Shown: positions 1 to 11,356 of the stretch, piece by piece
Layout of the letters: each line of letters starts with the position of its first letter
How positions within the stretch are numbered: the stretch's first letter is position 1
Origin: Gonatopus flavifemur
Taxonomy: Eukaryota > Arthropoda > Insecta > Hymenoptera > Dryinidae
Reading direction: 5' to 3'
Length of the DNA: 64,000 bases
Assembly: GCA_018340375.1 (NCBI GenBank)
Contig: JAFFJZ010000001.1
Span: 50,584,001-50,648,000 of the forward strand
Made by a program: the position numbers and the translations under genes
Notes under the pieces: generated by a model
What the model saw: only the letters and a program-made list of their open reading frames with translations
The model's database searches: none
Told to the model about the DNA's origin: nothing

Positions 1-17
1 ATCTTTGAGGATTTATA

Positions 18-197
18 CGCTGTAAAAAACTTACGCTATTCAAACAAGTCTTTACTAAATAATATTACTTCGATACCTAATAGTATTATTTCAACACCGC
101 GTGGAATCATTCTAACAACGTTTGGAGTCATTCTAACATCCATGGAATTCCAAAGAATTCGCGTGGTGTTAATTTTGACACCACTTTCTTCATAGTG
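18..197. mobile_element. CAC-terminus MITE, GTGTTAGAATGAC-word type
   Basis: The left end reads CGCTGTAAAAAA and the right end TTCATAGTG, a decayed inverted terminal pair of the CACTGTAAAAAA type. TA lies directly outside both ends (16-17 and 198-199). The interior holds several copies of a word like TCATTCTAACA and its reverse complement, mixed with GTGGTGTT. The element at 13100 uses the same vocabulary, so the two are one subfamily. It has no coding capacity. Confidence 0.65.
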
Positions 198-3100
198 TAT
201 GTTGAAAGAAGAATCTATGCTTCGACCGAATCAAAGTGATATGCAAAACAGAGAAAATAACAAAGGAAGAGTAACACATTTCATAGGGTTCAGTCAGCAC
301 AGCTGATAGATTCTAATGTAGGCCAGCACAGCTTGCGGAATAGTTCGACTCGTGAGATTTTTAAGAAGAATATCACAACTCACGGAGTTCATATGAATAT
401 TTAAGCATGACTTGTATTAGTGAACAGTGCTAGTTTCTTGAGAACATTACGAGCTGTGCTACCCTTCGTAAGAACTTCACTTAACTACCTTTACTCGAAC
501 AAACAGCTTATAACAGTTTTTTTACTCCGTTATTTCTGGATAAAGAATGATTTTTAATCAAAGATCCAAATCCTATAAAATACATGCACACATAAACTCA
601 ATCTCCATATTAACATAATCATTCGCAAATTTTCCACACAATTCCGTGAATTTCATTCCTCGCAGTTCTCCATTAATATTTCATCTTTCGTGCATCCTTT
701 GTTGGAAAATCATTCATTTTTTCCCATGGAACAAACTCTCACCTGATGGATCTGTAAGGTAGAATGCTTTATTTACAAAAGCTTCCTGATGTATCCTAAG
801 CGCTTCTAAAGTGCACTTTAGTCTTATCACGATATTAATGCACAGATGCGCATCGCATATGATACGTACACATGTATAATCAAATATTTGTTAACAAGGA
901 TACAAATGTGGTGTAGCCTCTTACAGGGAATCTCACAATTCGTGAATAATTTTCGGCTAAAAAGCATCCTCTATACACTCTATTATGAAATCCAATAAAA
1001 ATATCTCTCCATTCGAATCCGAGACGCGTATTTATTTGAGCGAATTTTTATTGATTTTTCTATAAAATTCTCTCACTTTGAACATTGGTATTCTTTAATA
1101 AATCCTTGTTCATGTAAATGATTTAATTTCGGTAGATAATTGAATAAACGTCAAGCATTCGCGCATCGAAAATGAATTTTCTGCAGTTTCACGATAACTT
1201 TGATCAATGTAAGCACGAACACCAATTTACTTGTAACAGCATTTCAATGATGTGTGAAAATTAATATCAAATCGGAATTGAGAAGAATTCGAACGATCTC
1301 GTGGCTGGATTGTTTTTTTTATTTGTGATACAATAATTCGGATTGGTATTTATATACATAAGCGAGTGTATTTGTGAACGAAGTTTTTGGACACGTGTTT
1401 TACGATAAGTTACATCTCAAAGGTCGTGAACCATGGAATTTTCAAATTTTCAATTGAATCCGTATGATAGTTCTGTAAATCGCACTTTCCAACGCCAAGT
1501 AAATTATAACGAGGTCGGATACCAATCATATTTTTTAGAAAGAATATGAATATCTTGAATTTCTCTTGTGGTATCTCGTACAGATACCTCCAGGAATTCC
1601 AGAAATTCAGAGGTCAATGAAATTCCACAAACTCGGGAAATCTTGGTGAAGGCCTTAGGATGAATTATTTGCGTTTTCGTATTATTACTGGAATATAATC
1701 TGTGTGCTTGACAAACCCATCTGTTTTCGTGTTGATTCGATCATTGGCTTCGTTTGGTCTCATAATCTGTTCACCAGATGTCGTGCTTGAAAGAGAATGA
1801 GAGAGAAAAAGATGAGATGATTCCGATCTGTATCTCTGTTTACATTTTTTGTGAGTTGGAAAGAGTTCCTTTTTTCATGCAGAGAACATAAGTGCATTGC
1901 TTATCAGAGTGTTGATTGAATTCGAAAATCTTTTTATAAGCATTGAAAGGAGGGAAAAAATTATGAGCTCATCAATCAATAATTAATCACGAGAGAAAGA
2001 ATATTTGTGAAGATTAAAATTTAAAGATTAATTACGCAATCAGCCCCTATTGTTTTCCTCGAAAATTGATTCTTCAAGCATTCCTCATTCTTTTCGCACC
2101 TTATTCGTTCTCTCCCATTCATCATTCTGTCATTCCCATCAACATCCAGTATCCTGATATTTACGCGGACAAAATATCACGGGAAGAAATTTTATCATTT
2201 CTATGAAATTCTACCATGTCATCCAGAGGTTCGGTATTGATTTTACTACACAGGAGGAAATCGAATCAACCGTTAGATTATCATTTGAATCCACCTGGAA
2301 GAAATTTTTACCTGAACGAGTTGATCAATAACGTAGATTCACCAGAGCTGGCTTTTGAATATTCCACATTTCTCTATCATGCATTCTCTAAGCTGGCGCT
2401 GAAAAAAAAACTTCCTTGCGAGACCTCGGAATTTTCAGTATTTTTTCCCCAGATTGATGATGGATGATACTCCCACCATTCCCACTCCCGCCAGAATCGA
2501 CAATTCTCAACAATCAGACTTAGAGAGCCTTGGAGAACCATTGAAACCCGATTCTAATTTCTATCCATGTTCGGTCAAAGATTGAATTCCTTTTGAACTC
2601 ATATGCAACGACGTTACCATGATTCTCACACCGGTGCTTCACCAACTACGATATTCAAGGCTTGGAAGTCAGCCAATCATTATATTATATCTCCACCAAC
2701 CAAATAGTAGGGTCTGATCTTCTATGGTACCACGCTCCTCTTTCAAGATTATAATCTTTCGGTGTGATTGTGGGAAGTTTCTCGAAGAAAGGAGAACAAG
2801 AGTGATGGTGGTTAGATTACTCTCAAATTAATCGCGTCAAGATAATAATGATTTCTCGCTGCATGTATGATTTGAAGATCCATCATCTGTTGTTCAAGAC
2901 CACAACTCGATGACGAATGTAGAGTTGTCAGAATCTTTCCAAAGAGCCAGGTTTCACGAATTGTTATTTATAAATTCGTCTGATTCTTTGCATCATTCAA
3001 AATAATCACTTCGAGTCAACTTGAATTCACCATCATCCAGGTGGAAATTCATTTTGATACAAATAAGCTCAAGTTTTGGTGAAATGTACTGCTCAAAATT

Positions 3101-3503
3101 GAATTATTATAATTTAACTGATGCTGACATTAACAAAATTGGAATATGAAGGAATTTACAAATTCATTTGTTAATCTTATCAAAAACAGGCTGTGTGATA
3201 TAAATTATGAAAGAGTGTTAAATTTATCCACCTTCTTATGAAGAATTCACCAGAATTGATGAAGGGTCCTGTAATGGCAAGTTTCATTGTTTTTGAGGGG
3301 TCATATCAACTTGTGGCAAAAAAATGTTTCATTATTTTCTAAGACCCACCACGCACATAAAAGTACGAGTCTTCCTTCCTCTAATGAAGAACACATTTTA
3401 TTATATCTCCATTTTCCATCATACAAAATTGCAGCATATCAGGATACTCAAAAAAAGTCTGTTGATACACATCCCGTGTGCAGATCAATCCTGAACATCC
3501 TAA
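198..3503. other. No gene recognised
   Basis: AT-rich single-copy-looking sequence without a long open frame, tRNA-like boxes or paired terminal repeats that I could find. An 83-codon open frame at 2216-2467 on the + strand has no recognisable motif and no convincing splice context, so I do not call it. Confidence 0.5.
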
Positions 3504-3790
3504 GGTAGACCCTGGCGCCGTAGGGGCATATCTTAGACATTCAACACAAGGTTACCTACCCACGGCCCATGCGGGCCCCAGTTGGGGTTGCCAGTATACT
3601 CCTGGAATATCTCAATCTAGGTATGCCCACCCACAGCCCATATAGGCCCCGAGTTGGCTACCATTGTTTTGCCCAAATATTTGATACCATCGCGGGGCCT
3701 AGATTGGAAAGCGTGACATTCCAAGTTGGAGCCACTTTTCAAGTCGGGATTATAAACCTGGCCCAGGTCTGAACCCGGGAGAAATTTCCA
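3504..3790. repeat. GC-rich block with an imperfect direct repeat
   Basis: This block is clearly richer in G+C than its surroundings. The segment at about 3553-3593 (core CCCACGGCCCATGCGGGCCC) recurs about 68 bp later at 3621-3663 (core CCCACAGCCCATATAGGCCC). Each is followed by a related GAGTTGG or CAGTTGG. The right edge carries ACCCGGGAGAAATTTCC, resembling the CCCnGGTAGAAATT termini seen at 11585 and 20207. It is probably the body of another short element whose left end I cannot place. Confidence 0.5.
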
Positions 3791-3808
3791 TACGGGATGG
3801 ACGTACCG

Positions 3809-4067
3809 CTACAGGTCACAAGTTTGATTGTAGAACAAAAAACCAAAAAGTTTCTGAGAATAGAATTCAAATTGAAGAGAAGGTCGTAGGATTTCTGCGA
3901 AAAATGGTGTCCATTTGAATTTTTTTTCTTTACATTGATCGAAAATCGCTTATAAAATTTTCAGAATTCAGTTTATCAGAAAAATCCTCCGTCGTTCACT
4001 TCACTCTAAAGTAGATTTTAAGGAAACTTTTGGTTTTTTGTTCTACGATCAAAATTTTGACCTGTAG
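3809..4067. repeat. Fold-back inverted repeat
   Basis: The left arm starts CTACAGGTCACAAG and runs through GTAGAACAAAAAACCAAAA. The right arm ends in the reverse complement, CTACAGGTCAAAATTTTGAT followed by the same GTAGAACAAAAAACCAAAA. The arms pair over roughly 90 bases with mismatches. The structure is typical of a palindromic MITE. No duplication was found outside the ends. Confidence 0.7.
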
Positions 4068-4553
4068 CCCTTGCGGATCAACAGACTTTTGTCGAATGTG
4101 ATGACACGCCGCCATTTTGTATTGTAAAGATATGAGAGTATGGGTTTCTGGTACTCAAAGACTAGTACTTTCATGTGCTCAAACCCCCATATTTCAAAAA
4201 TGTTCCTGTCGTTCATGGTAGGTCTTAGAAAATGACAAAAAATTTCCCTACCGCAAGGTGATATTACCCTTCAACTGGCACCAATTATTGAACGAATTTC
4301 AGATGGTAATGGTTTACGTGGAAGACTGTTAGAATACTGTCTTAGGGAATACTTACTCGCCAGAGAGACGAAATTGTGTCAGTACCAAACCAGAGTTGCT
4401 CAGCGTGGTAGAATGCCACAAAAAAAATCTATAGTGCCTCAACGTTGCGTTAGTGAGACTGGATTGTACCAATATTGAACAGATCATTTGATATATCAAC
4501 TGAATGGCAATGTATCAGTATCGATAGGACAACCGCTGACTAAAAACTCGTCA
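4068..4553. other. No feature recognised
   Basis: Nothing coding or repetitive was identified here. Confidence 0.4.
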
Positions 4554-4666
4554 CACTGAGAGAATAAAAATCTTGAACCAAGAAAATATTGGATTGACCG
4601 AGTCGAATCCGATATTTTCTTGAGTCAAGAAAACTTTCTTCAAACGAAGGAAACATTCACTCAGTT
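4554..4666. mobile_element. Short CAC-terminus MITE
   Basis: The left end is CACTGAGAGAATAAAAAT and the right end reads as the reverse complement of AACTGAGTGAATGTTT. The interior repeats the words ATATTTTCTTGA and TCAAGAAAA in both orientations. The flanking dinucleotides are CA on the left and TA on the right. About 113 bp, no coding capacity. Confidence 0.5.
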
Positions 4667-5238
4667 TAAAGCTATAGTGCACCAGTGTACTTATCAGCAA
4701 AAATTCATTATCCGATATAGTTCAAAGAATTTAGAATCGCTATACATTCCGACAGCTTTCTCTTAATCTCCCTCATATACTTCTGCTCCAAATATTCGAA
4801 TGAGTTCTATACTTTCAGAGCTCACTCATGCCTTTGTGGATCCTTGTTGGGAAATAATACTGCTATTACTCGCTATAATCCACGCCCTAATCTTTTTGTA
4901 CGGAAGGATGCGACATCGAAATATAGACCAAATATCCTCTTCATACGTACACGTATATTCATCGTTGAATGTAGAGTATCAACAATACTCTTATGAGAAA
5001 ATAAATATCGAATTTCATTAAATTTGCATATTCGAAACATCCGTTGTTTCAAAACCAAAAAGATCCTACAGAAATTTGGAATGGATTTAATCAGATCATA
5101 CAGGAACACAAACAACAATTTCTTCCTTTGGTGTCCGAGATCTGGGAATTGATTCAGGCTGGTTTTGGTGTATTGGATGTTTAACCAATGTCTTTTATGC
5201 ATGATTCTCATACGTAATCTACATAATTGATCCATTTT
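4667..5238. other. No gene recognised
   Basis: Open frames of 73 codons (+) and 120 codons (-) overlap each other here. Neither shows a known motif, a signal sequence backed by context, or clear splice sites. Confidence 0.4.
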
Positions 5239-5458
5239 ACTTCCATGTTCCTTATACCCGAGTAAAAATTTTCATTTCGGGTCCGCTAAGCAGGACTGGT
5301 GCGGGCGTGTTGCATTTTTCTGCGGTACTGTTGCGGATGTGATGTGCCCGCACTGAATCTGCAACAGTACCGCAGAAAAATGCAACACGTCACCAGTCCC
5401 GTTTGGCGAACCGAAATTAACATTTTCACTCGGATATATAAGGAAACGGAAGTATTGT
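5239..5458. repeat. Palindromic hairpin element
   Basis: The left arm ACTTCCATGTTCCTTATA... continues into GGACTGGTGCGGGCGTGTTG and CATTTTTCTGCGGTACTGTT. The right arm carries the reverse complement of each block, including ACTTCCGTTTCCTTATA at the far edge. The arms pair over about 90-100 bases at high identity, leaving a loop of about 20-30 bases near 5340-5360. This is a MITE-like hairpin that would fold strongly if transcribed. Confidence 0.75.
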
Positions 5459-5546
5459 AATAGGGTCAAAAATCGATGATGCACAAGAGGGTATTTCGCT
5501 TCTGCCGAACGTCTTAGAACGTCGAAAAAACGCTATCGCCACAAAT

Positions 5547-5583
5547 GTCTGTATGTGCGTATGTGCGTGCGTGTGTGCGTGTA
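5547..5583 (+). repeat. GTGCGT/GTAT microsatellite
   Basis: A run of TGT/GTGCGT units, imperfect, about 37 bp. Confidence 0.8.
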
Positions 5584-5751
5584 CAATTTTCTTTGGCGCA
5601 CGATAACGTTCCTCAGAATGCACCGATCGGGATAATTTGTTTTTAATTCGTTCGTCTTTGAGAGCACTCGGGGCTTATTGATTTTGGTGTCGATCGGATA
5701 ACGCGTTTCAAAAATATAGCGGAATGTTGTTTGAAAAATCTAGATTTTGCT

Positions 5752-6650
5752 ACCACGCATATCTCCGCTCCCTGTTATTCGATAACCATAAAACTTATAC
5801 CACTTTCCAGTTATGATTCAATAGTGGTCTCATACGAGTTTCATCCAAATCGGTTGGAAACTGTGGAAATTTTTTTTCTGAGATTCGCATAGGGGAGAGT
5901 TTCATGGCATTCGGATGATGGGAACATAAAGAAGGCATGCTTTACACATAATGCCACATTAGGGGAGAGTTGCCTTGATTGGACCATCGCCTTGGATGGA
6001 CCACCACCTTTTATTACCAAAAGAAAAAACTTAGATTTCTTCTAATCATACAACGATAATGTCACATCAATGAACATTATCACTTTATGATTAGAAGAGA
6101 TTCAAGTTTTTTCCTTTGACAATAAAAGGTGGTGGTCCATCCAAGGCGATGGTCCAATCAAGGCAACTCTCCCCTAATTTGGCATTATCTGTAAAGCATG
6201 CCTTCTTTATGTTCCCATCATCCGAATGCCATGAAACTTTGAGCATAGTCAATTCACGGGGTGTTAGTCGTACGGTATAAATTTCCAGCGAATCCGAAGT
6301 GCGAAAACAAAGTGGTAAGCACTAAGCTTCAAAACAAATTTTAAAATTCTTGTAATTACCGGTATCACGGGGGTATATTTCGTTCCTATCATCCAATTGT
6401 TATGAAATTTTGACCACCGTCTAATGGAGTGTCGAAAGTGGCCCCATAAGAGTTCGAACCAGATTCTGACAGAAAAACGGCATGAGGAGGGAAGAAATTT
6501 CTTAAAAATTCGTGATTTAGCGATCGCACATGTCTCCGCTCCCTGTTATTGGATTACAATGAAAATTCTATCGCGTTTCAGTTACAATCTCGTAGTGGCC
6601 TCATATGAGTTTCATCTCCATCGGTTGAGAAATGTGGAAATATCGTCTCT
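5752..6650 (+). repeat. Three spaced direct repeat units
   Basis: Three diverged units of about 90-125 bp lie in direct orientation at roughly 5752-5875, 6384-6470 and 6526-6650. The shared blocks include CTCCGCTCCCTGTTATT, (G)TAGTGG(C/T)CTCATA(C/T)GAG and TTTCATC with CGGTTG. The second unit is the most diverged. The fold-back at 5898-6238 interrupts the array. No coding potential was seen. Confidence 0.65.
5898..6238. repeat. Long near-perfect inverted repeat
   Basis: The arms begin with TTTCATGGCATTCGGATGAT on the left and the reverse complement on the right. They run inward about 150 bases per side with few mismatches, for example CATCGCCTTGGATGGACC against its complement. Each arm contains AGGGGAGAGTTGCC (5961; mirrored at 6175), which could be the terminus of an inner palindromic element. 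The loop lies near 6050-6075. The arm identity suggests a recent or conversion-maintained fold-back. Confidence 0.85.
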
Positions 6651-6907
6651 TGAAGTTTGCATGGTTTTGTGTTTCAAGGTGCAATAAACATGTATTTTCA
6701 TTTTCATTGAGAACATGGAAGTCCTGTATGGTTCTCCATATCGATTTTTTATATAACGAGCTATCAAAATGGACGCACTCCAATAAATCTGATGTTGTTT
6801 TTGTGTTTACTATTTTAAAATTACTCCGAATCAGGTGTTCCCAAACTTCATGGGGTCGCAAGCAGTCGCCACTTTCACAGTCACTACTTTTGATAATTTC
6901 GAATCAG

Positions 6908-6996
6908 GCTGTACCCTGTTGGAATTTGGGGGGGAAAAAGGAAAACCCAAACGAAATGAATATATTCATGTTGTTGAACTCTGCCAGGGTACAGTC
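6908..6996. repeat. Small inverted-terminal element
   Basis: The left end GGCTGTACCCTG pairs with the right end CAGGGTACAGTC over 11-12 bases, with an 89-bp span. TACCCTG also forms the edge of the larger element at 20207, so this may be a short internal-deletion relative. It is a small feature and could be coincidental. Confidence 0.4.
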
Positions 6997-7141
6997 TCTT
7001 TCAATTTTCTCAAAGTGGCGGCTGCTTGCCGCTCTTCCAAACTTCAGGCACTGGAATGGTGGTTGACCATGGAATTGATCAGTATCTCGTTCCTCATTGC
7101 AATACTCAGGAGGTAAACAATTATGATATTCTGTGAGAGAA

Positions 7142-7439
7142 CACGCAGAGAAAAATTCTTGCTGAAAAAGCGATTCCGAACAATCCGTTTTGCTAAATTA
7201 GCAAAACGATTGCTGTTACAGCATATTTTGGTATTTCAGCAAGATATTTACCAATTCAGCGGAATTTTCTAGCCGTTTCTATATCTAAAATTCGGGATTG
7301 CCGAATGGCAAGCGCTTGTTGAAAGAGCAAGATTTTTGCTGTAATAGCAATTTTTTTGCTAATTCAGCAACAAGTTTTGCCATATCAGCAAAGCAAATTT
7401 CCAAGGTTTGCTGTTTCAGCAACTTTTTTTCTCTGAATG
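7142..7439. mobile_element. CAC-terminus MITE, AGCAA-word type
   Basis: The ends are CACGCAGAGAAAAA and (reverse complement) CATTCAGAGAAAAAAA, with AA outside both ends. The interior is packed with TTGCTG, CAGCAA, TTAGCAAA and similar words in both orientations, for example TTTGCTAAATTAGCAAAACG near 7190-7210. It shares its vocabulary with copies at 25858, 39322 and 45445. No protein is encoded. Confidence 0.75.
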
Positions 7440-8026
7440 AACCTTCATCTACTTTATATAGTAAGATCTCATTCCATCGAAAAACATCCCCACTGCAAGA
7501 TCAGAATCTCATGATAGTTGAGATTGAATAAACGCACTCCAAAATCTCTAACAAATAGATGAGGTGCTTAGCTTTAATCTAGTCCTCAACATACCGGATT
7601 ATACCGCAGATTCCTAGGGAACTGGTTCGGCGATGCACTTTTCAGATGAAGCTATTGTTTGACGTACCTACACAATCATCGCGACAGAAGTGGTGAACCG
7701 ATTATTTCATCGAGACAATTCGAACATGCGATTGATTTAACTACGCGCATTTGATTGAATCATGTATACATCAACAACTCAAATGCACGTATGCGCATTA
7801 CTAATGTTTCTCTTCAAACAATAATATTCATTCGATAAACAAATTCCTCGAATTTCAAATGAATTCCCTACACGACATTCGTCACTTAAAATGTACTCAA
7901 ATGTACGAAATCCTTCACTCAAGCATTATACTACCATCATTACTCTTCCAGCCCGATTAAACTCTACATTACAACGAATAGGTTATCACACGAGACTACG
8001 ATTTGCATACATATAGATCATGATAT

Positions 8027-8527
8027 GTGATATTCATATGCATGGATGTTACAAGATTGTACAACCAGTCCCACTCTTCACAAACGTTTTACTTTGAAGC
8101 AAAAGTTACGAGTACATATCTCCTGAGGGGTCTTCATTGTTCTCGGCATTGTCTGGCAGTGCGTGTTTATCCTGCACGGCTGCAATTACCTTGGAATGTA
8201 GTAAACCGATGTACCCTGTATAGCGAGCAGGCTTTACACTTGGTGCAACAGCAATCGTTATATGTCCTCTATGTTGATAACTACACTGAAGATACCATTA
8301 TGATATCTCCTGCGATTCACTCAACGAATATGTCGACCGTTGCTATCGGGGATCCGTTCCAAACACGCACGAGTGCAAAATTAATGAATTCAACGTTTAT
8401 TCTCAATTTTCAACGTACTTCAGCTTCTTCGACTCGGCACTCAAGTTTTTCATTCGATAATCATCAACATTCGAATGAATTTATCATGGGATACGGAAAG
8501 TATTCCCATGTAAAGAAATTAAACTAA
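8027..8527 (+). CDS. Uncharacterised 166-codon open frame
   Basis: This is the longest uninterrupted frame in the window. The predicted product starts MIFICMDVTRLYNQSHS and ends HVKKLN. It contains a hydrophobic/aromatic mid-section (LYVLYVDNYTEDTIMI) and a Ser/Thr/His-rich C-terminal half. Codon choice is mixed and not obviously random, but I recognise no domain, no convincing signal peptide and no neighbouring exon. A frame of this length is rare but not impossible by chance in 64 kb. It could be an exon, a decayed gene or a chance frame. Confidence 0.22.
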   Translation: MIFICMDVTRLYNQSHSSQTFYFEAKVTSTYLLRGLHCSRHCLAVRVYPARLQLPWNVVNRCTLYSEQALHLVQQQSLYVLYVDNYTEDTIMISPAIHSTNMSTVAIGDPFQTRTSAKLMNSTFILNFQRTSASSTRHSSFSFDNHQHSNEFIMGYGKYSHVKKLN

Positions 8528-8633
8528 CTAGATCTAAGTTAGACTTAAATTGTGTATAGAAATGGGGATGCAAACATTATCGATGTTATTTGAAGAGACC
8601 CTAGCGAATTTGATCATACTGTGTATCATCATA

Positions 8634-9496
8634 CACTGAAAACACTAGTGTTAGAAATTTCTGATTGAATTTTCAATTACATGTAATGGAAGCAACTTCC
8701 ACTCACGTAATTGAAAAATAATTCGCACTGGACTTGAAAATTCAAGAACCAATTCTTTAAATTTCATGCACATGTTCTTGATTGTTGAGAGAAATCATGA
8801 TTGAAAATTCAATAACAAGTTCTTTCAATTTTATACACTTGTTCATGATCGTTGAAAAAAAAAATCACTTCCACAAGATGTGAACGTGGGACGTCGAAGT
8901 CGGACGCCAAAGCTCTGTCACTCAAGCCACTGCTACTTATGTGGAAGGGAGCATTTTTCTGCTTATATGACCTTGCGTTCATTCTTCAAACTTGTGAATC
9001 AAGATGTACTTGTAATGTAGAAACACTGAACAAACCGTGTGATCTAACTAGTACATAGTTGAAGTGGATACGCGGATGACTTCGTCAAAGCTTTAGTATA
9101 CAGGGTGACCCATAGTGAGAAAAATTGTATTTCAAGGGCGTATTCTGCAGCCATAATGCAAGAATTTCCCATTTTTGAAGGTTAGTTTTTGAGATATGAG
9201 CATTTTTAGATTTTTTTTCAACCCCAAACACACTTGGATCATTTTTGTTATTTTCAGTTGGATGCCATTAGAGCCATGATTTGATTATAATTATAATGAT
9301 ATTGTTATGTTATTATACTGGATTAAATTTTTCTAAGTTTTTTCAATCACCTGTACATTAATTCCAATTTTCATGCACGATAACTTGAAAATTCAATAAC
9401 CTGTATTTGAACTCCTATTTCAGTTCACAAAAATTGAATTTTCATTCACATATGTACATGAAAAGTACATGAAATTTCAAGCAATCTTTAACAGTG
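8634..9496. repeat. CTTGAAAATTCAA-word region, possible CAC-terminus element
   Basis: The left edge TA-CACTGAAAACACTAG and the right edge TCTTTAACAGTG could be the termini of one element of about 860 bp. Words such as TTGAAAATTCAATAAC, GTTCTTGATTGTTGA and ATTGAATTTTCA repeat in both orientations at 8660-8860 and again at 9354-9480. The intervening stretch (about 8862-9340) lacks the word and may be an insertion; it contains ACAGGGTGACCCATAGTGAG at 9099. The boundaries are uncertain. Confidence 0.4.
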
Positions 9497-9731
9497 CTGT
9501 TTGTTCCAGCCAAACAAAATTTTGGTTGAAATGAACGCGAAGAAACTTTTTAGTTAGTTGAAATAAAATTTATTTGGGGTGAACAAAATTTGGTTCACAA
9601 TAATTAAGGCTTTTATACAGACAAATAAATTTTGTTTATCCGGAATAAATTTTATTTCAGCCAACCAAAAAGTTTCTTTGCGTTCATTCGAACTAAAATT
9701 TTGTTTCGTCGAAACAAACGTTTTCTCAGTG
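9492..9731. mobile_element. CAC-terminus MITE, AACAAAATTT-word type
   Basis: The right end is the reverse complement of CACTGAGAAAACG; the left end is a decayed CAGTGCTGTTTG. The arms pair over about 110 bases, sharing GAAACAAAATTTTAGTT-like, GAACGCGAAGAAACTTTTT and GAAATAAAATTTATT blocks. The words AACAAAATTT and AAATTTTGTT alternate. It directly abuts the preceding repeat region. Confidence 0.7.
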
Positions 9732-9792
9732 TACTGGAATTATCCAGTATGTTTGTGAATTTTCTATACCTCAATTATAATCAAATAATACT

Positions 9793-10300
9793 GTTACCGA
9801 AATCAAACTGGATTTATCCTAAAAACAACATACCGGAATTTGATACGTCTTCGGTAATACAAATTCATACCGAATTCGTGGACGGAATAAATACCGAATG
9901 ATAAGAAATATTGCGATATACCTCGAGTATAAAAATTTCATGAGCATACGGTATGCTTCCAGTTTGCTCTTCATCAAAATTTGGTATTTTACACGGGAAA
10001 AATAATTTAGCTGCAGCAGCGAAGTGGCTAGCACGGACACGGACAGCCATTAAATTAGCTCCTGCAGCTAAATTCTAGCTGTTACAGCAAATAAATCAGC
10101 TGCAGAGGCAAATTTTTTGGCTGGCATAACTAAAATTTAGCTGCAGGAGCTAATTTAATGGCTGGTCGTGTCCGTGCTAGCCACTCCGCGGCTCCAGCTA
10201 AATTATTTTTTCCGTGTACTGAAACACTACTAGATTCATACCGATTGTATATCATACCAAAATTATACTCACAGAATACTGAAAACTTCGGTATGATCGG
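9793..10300. repeat. TACCGAA-word region split by an insertion
   Basis: Words TACCGAA, CATACCG and TTCGGTA occur on both sides of the element at 9992-10216 (for example 9796, 9829, 9851, 9870, 9892 and 9948 on the left; 10238 and 10290 on the right). This suggests one older repeat-built element interrupted by a younger one. I cannot place its outer ends. Confidence 0.45.
9992..10216. mobile_element. CAC-terminus MITE, AGCT-word type
   Basis: The ends are CACGGGAAAAATAATTTAGC and (reverse complement) CACGGAAAAAATAATTTAGC, with TA directly outside both ends. The arms pair for about 100 bases at close to 90 percent, including GTGGCTAGCACGGACACG and GCCATTAAATTAGCTCCTGC. The interior alternates TTAGCTGCAG and CTGCAGCTAA. 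It sits inside the TACCGAA-word region and so is the younger insertion. Confidence 0.85.
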
Positions 10301-10937
10301 ATTTGCTAGGAGAGGACAAATAGATAAATCATTTAAGAATGTGTAATTTTCTTTGCCCATTCCCATACACAATATATGTCTTGTTTTGACCAAGCTATGT
10401 CTACTTTTTTTACATGGGTTATCTTTCGTTGGGAATTCGATCGAGAGGTATTCTCGAAACAGAGGTAGAGAATAATAAAATGAAGGACGAAAAAAAATCT
10501 TGCTCGCTCACTTCCGCTTTTCATCCAGTTTCGTGAGTGTAGAGTGTCGCAAGATACGAATAATCGAGGATTCCCGGACCGGTTCGAGAGGAAGAGAAGA
10601 GTAAGTAATAAGAGGATTTTTATATAGGGGTGGAATCGGATAGATATAAATGTGTATATAATTACGCTTCTTCTTCCAGTTGTTCTTTTTGGATCTCTTG
10701 GGAGGAAAAATCCTCAAGATGATCCAGTATTTTATATCCCAGTCGTTTAGCGATCATTCAGTGAAAATTCAAATAATTCGAGGTTGAGAATAAAGAATGT
10801 AATGAAGTTCAAGTCCAGAGGTATGTTGCAGCAGCAGTTGGAACATATGTTTTGTTTTGTAGTGACTAAATAATTTAATACCTTCCCTGGTGAATAAATT
10901 CTATCAAAAGTTACTGAAATTTTCAAAAAATTCAAGA
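10301..10937. other. No gene recognised
   Basis: AT-rich sequence with overlapping short open frames on the minus strand that show no motif and no consistent splice structure. Confidence 0.4.
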
Positions 10938-11356
10938 CACGAAGAAAAAAATTGCTGACGCAGCAAATCGAGATCTTATATACGGAATAGCAAATCTTTT
11001 TGGTAATCTACCCAGGTGACAAAATTTAGAAGAATTCTTGTCAGGATTTGGTTGTACACAACCATTCTCACTGAATCATGTTTTATGTTACGTGAAGTCC
11101 ATAGAATTGAATGGGATACTTAAAAATTCGCTGTCACAGCTGACTGAATTGCTGAGAGATCAGCTGATGAAGTGAAACAACTGCTACAGAAAACTCTCGC
11201 AAATGGGCTGCTCCTTCTCTTTCTTCAACGTAAGGCCAGAACTGTTTGAGTGAGAAAGAAGGTGAGCGGCCCATTTGCGAGAGTGTTCTGTATTCTAGCA
11301 AAAGGTACCCTGCGGAATCAGATTCTGCTGTCAAAGTGAAGTTTTTCTTCTTCATG
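10938..11356. mobile_element. Degenerate AGCAA-word MITE
   Basis: The left end CACGAAGAAAAAAATTGCTG, followed by ACGCAGCAAATCGAGATCTT, closely matches the first 50 bases of the element at 45445. The right end is (reverse complement) CATGAAGAAGAAAAACTTC followed by GACAGCAGAAT. The middle has lost the word structure and contains the hairpin at 11187-11290, so the copy is composite or decayed. Confidence 0.5.
11187..11290. repeat. Internal hairpin
   Basis: CAGAAAACTCTCGCAAATGG-GCTGC-TCCTTCTCTTTCT on the left pairs with AGAAAGAAGGTGAGCGGCCC-ATTTGCGAGAGTGTTCTG on the right, about 38 bases per arm with a few mismatches. It sits inside the degenerate element 10938-11356. Confidence 0.75.

Noticed and set aside
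4800..5235. Overlapping 73- and 120-codon frames on opposite strands
   Set aside because: No motif and no splice support; each is as likely to be the shadow of the other as real.
9096..9130. ACAGGGTGACCCATAGTGAG as a possible transposon end
   Set aside because: No matching inverted partner was found within the following kilobase.
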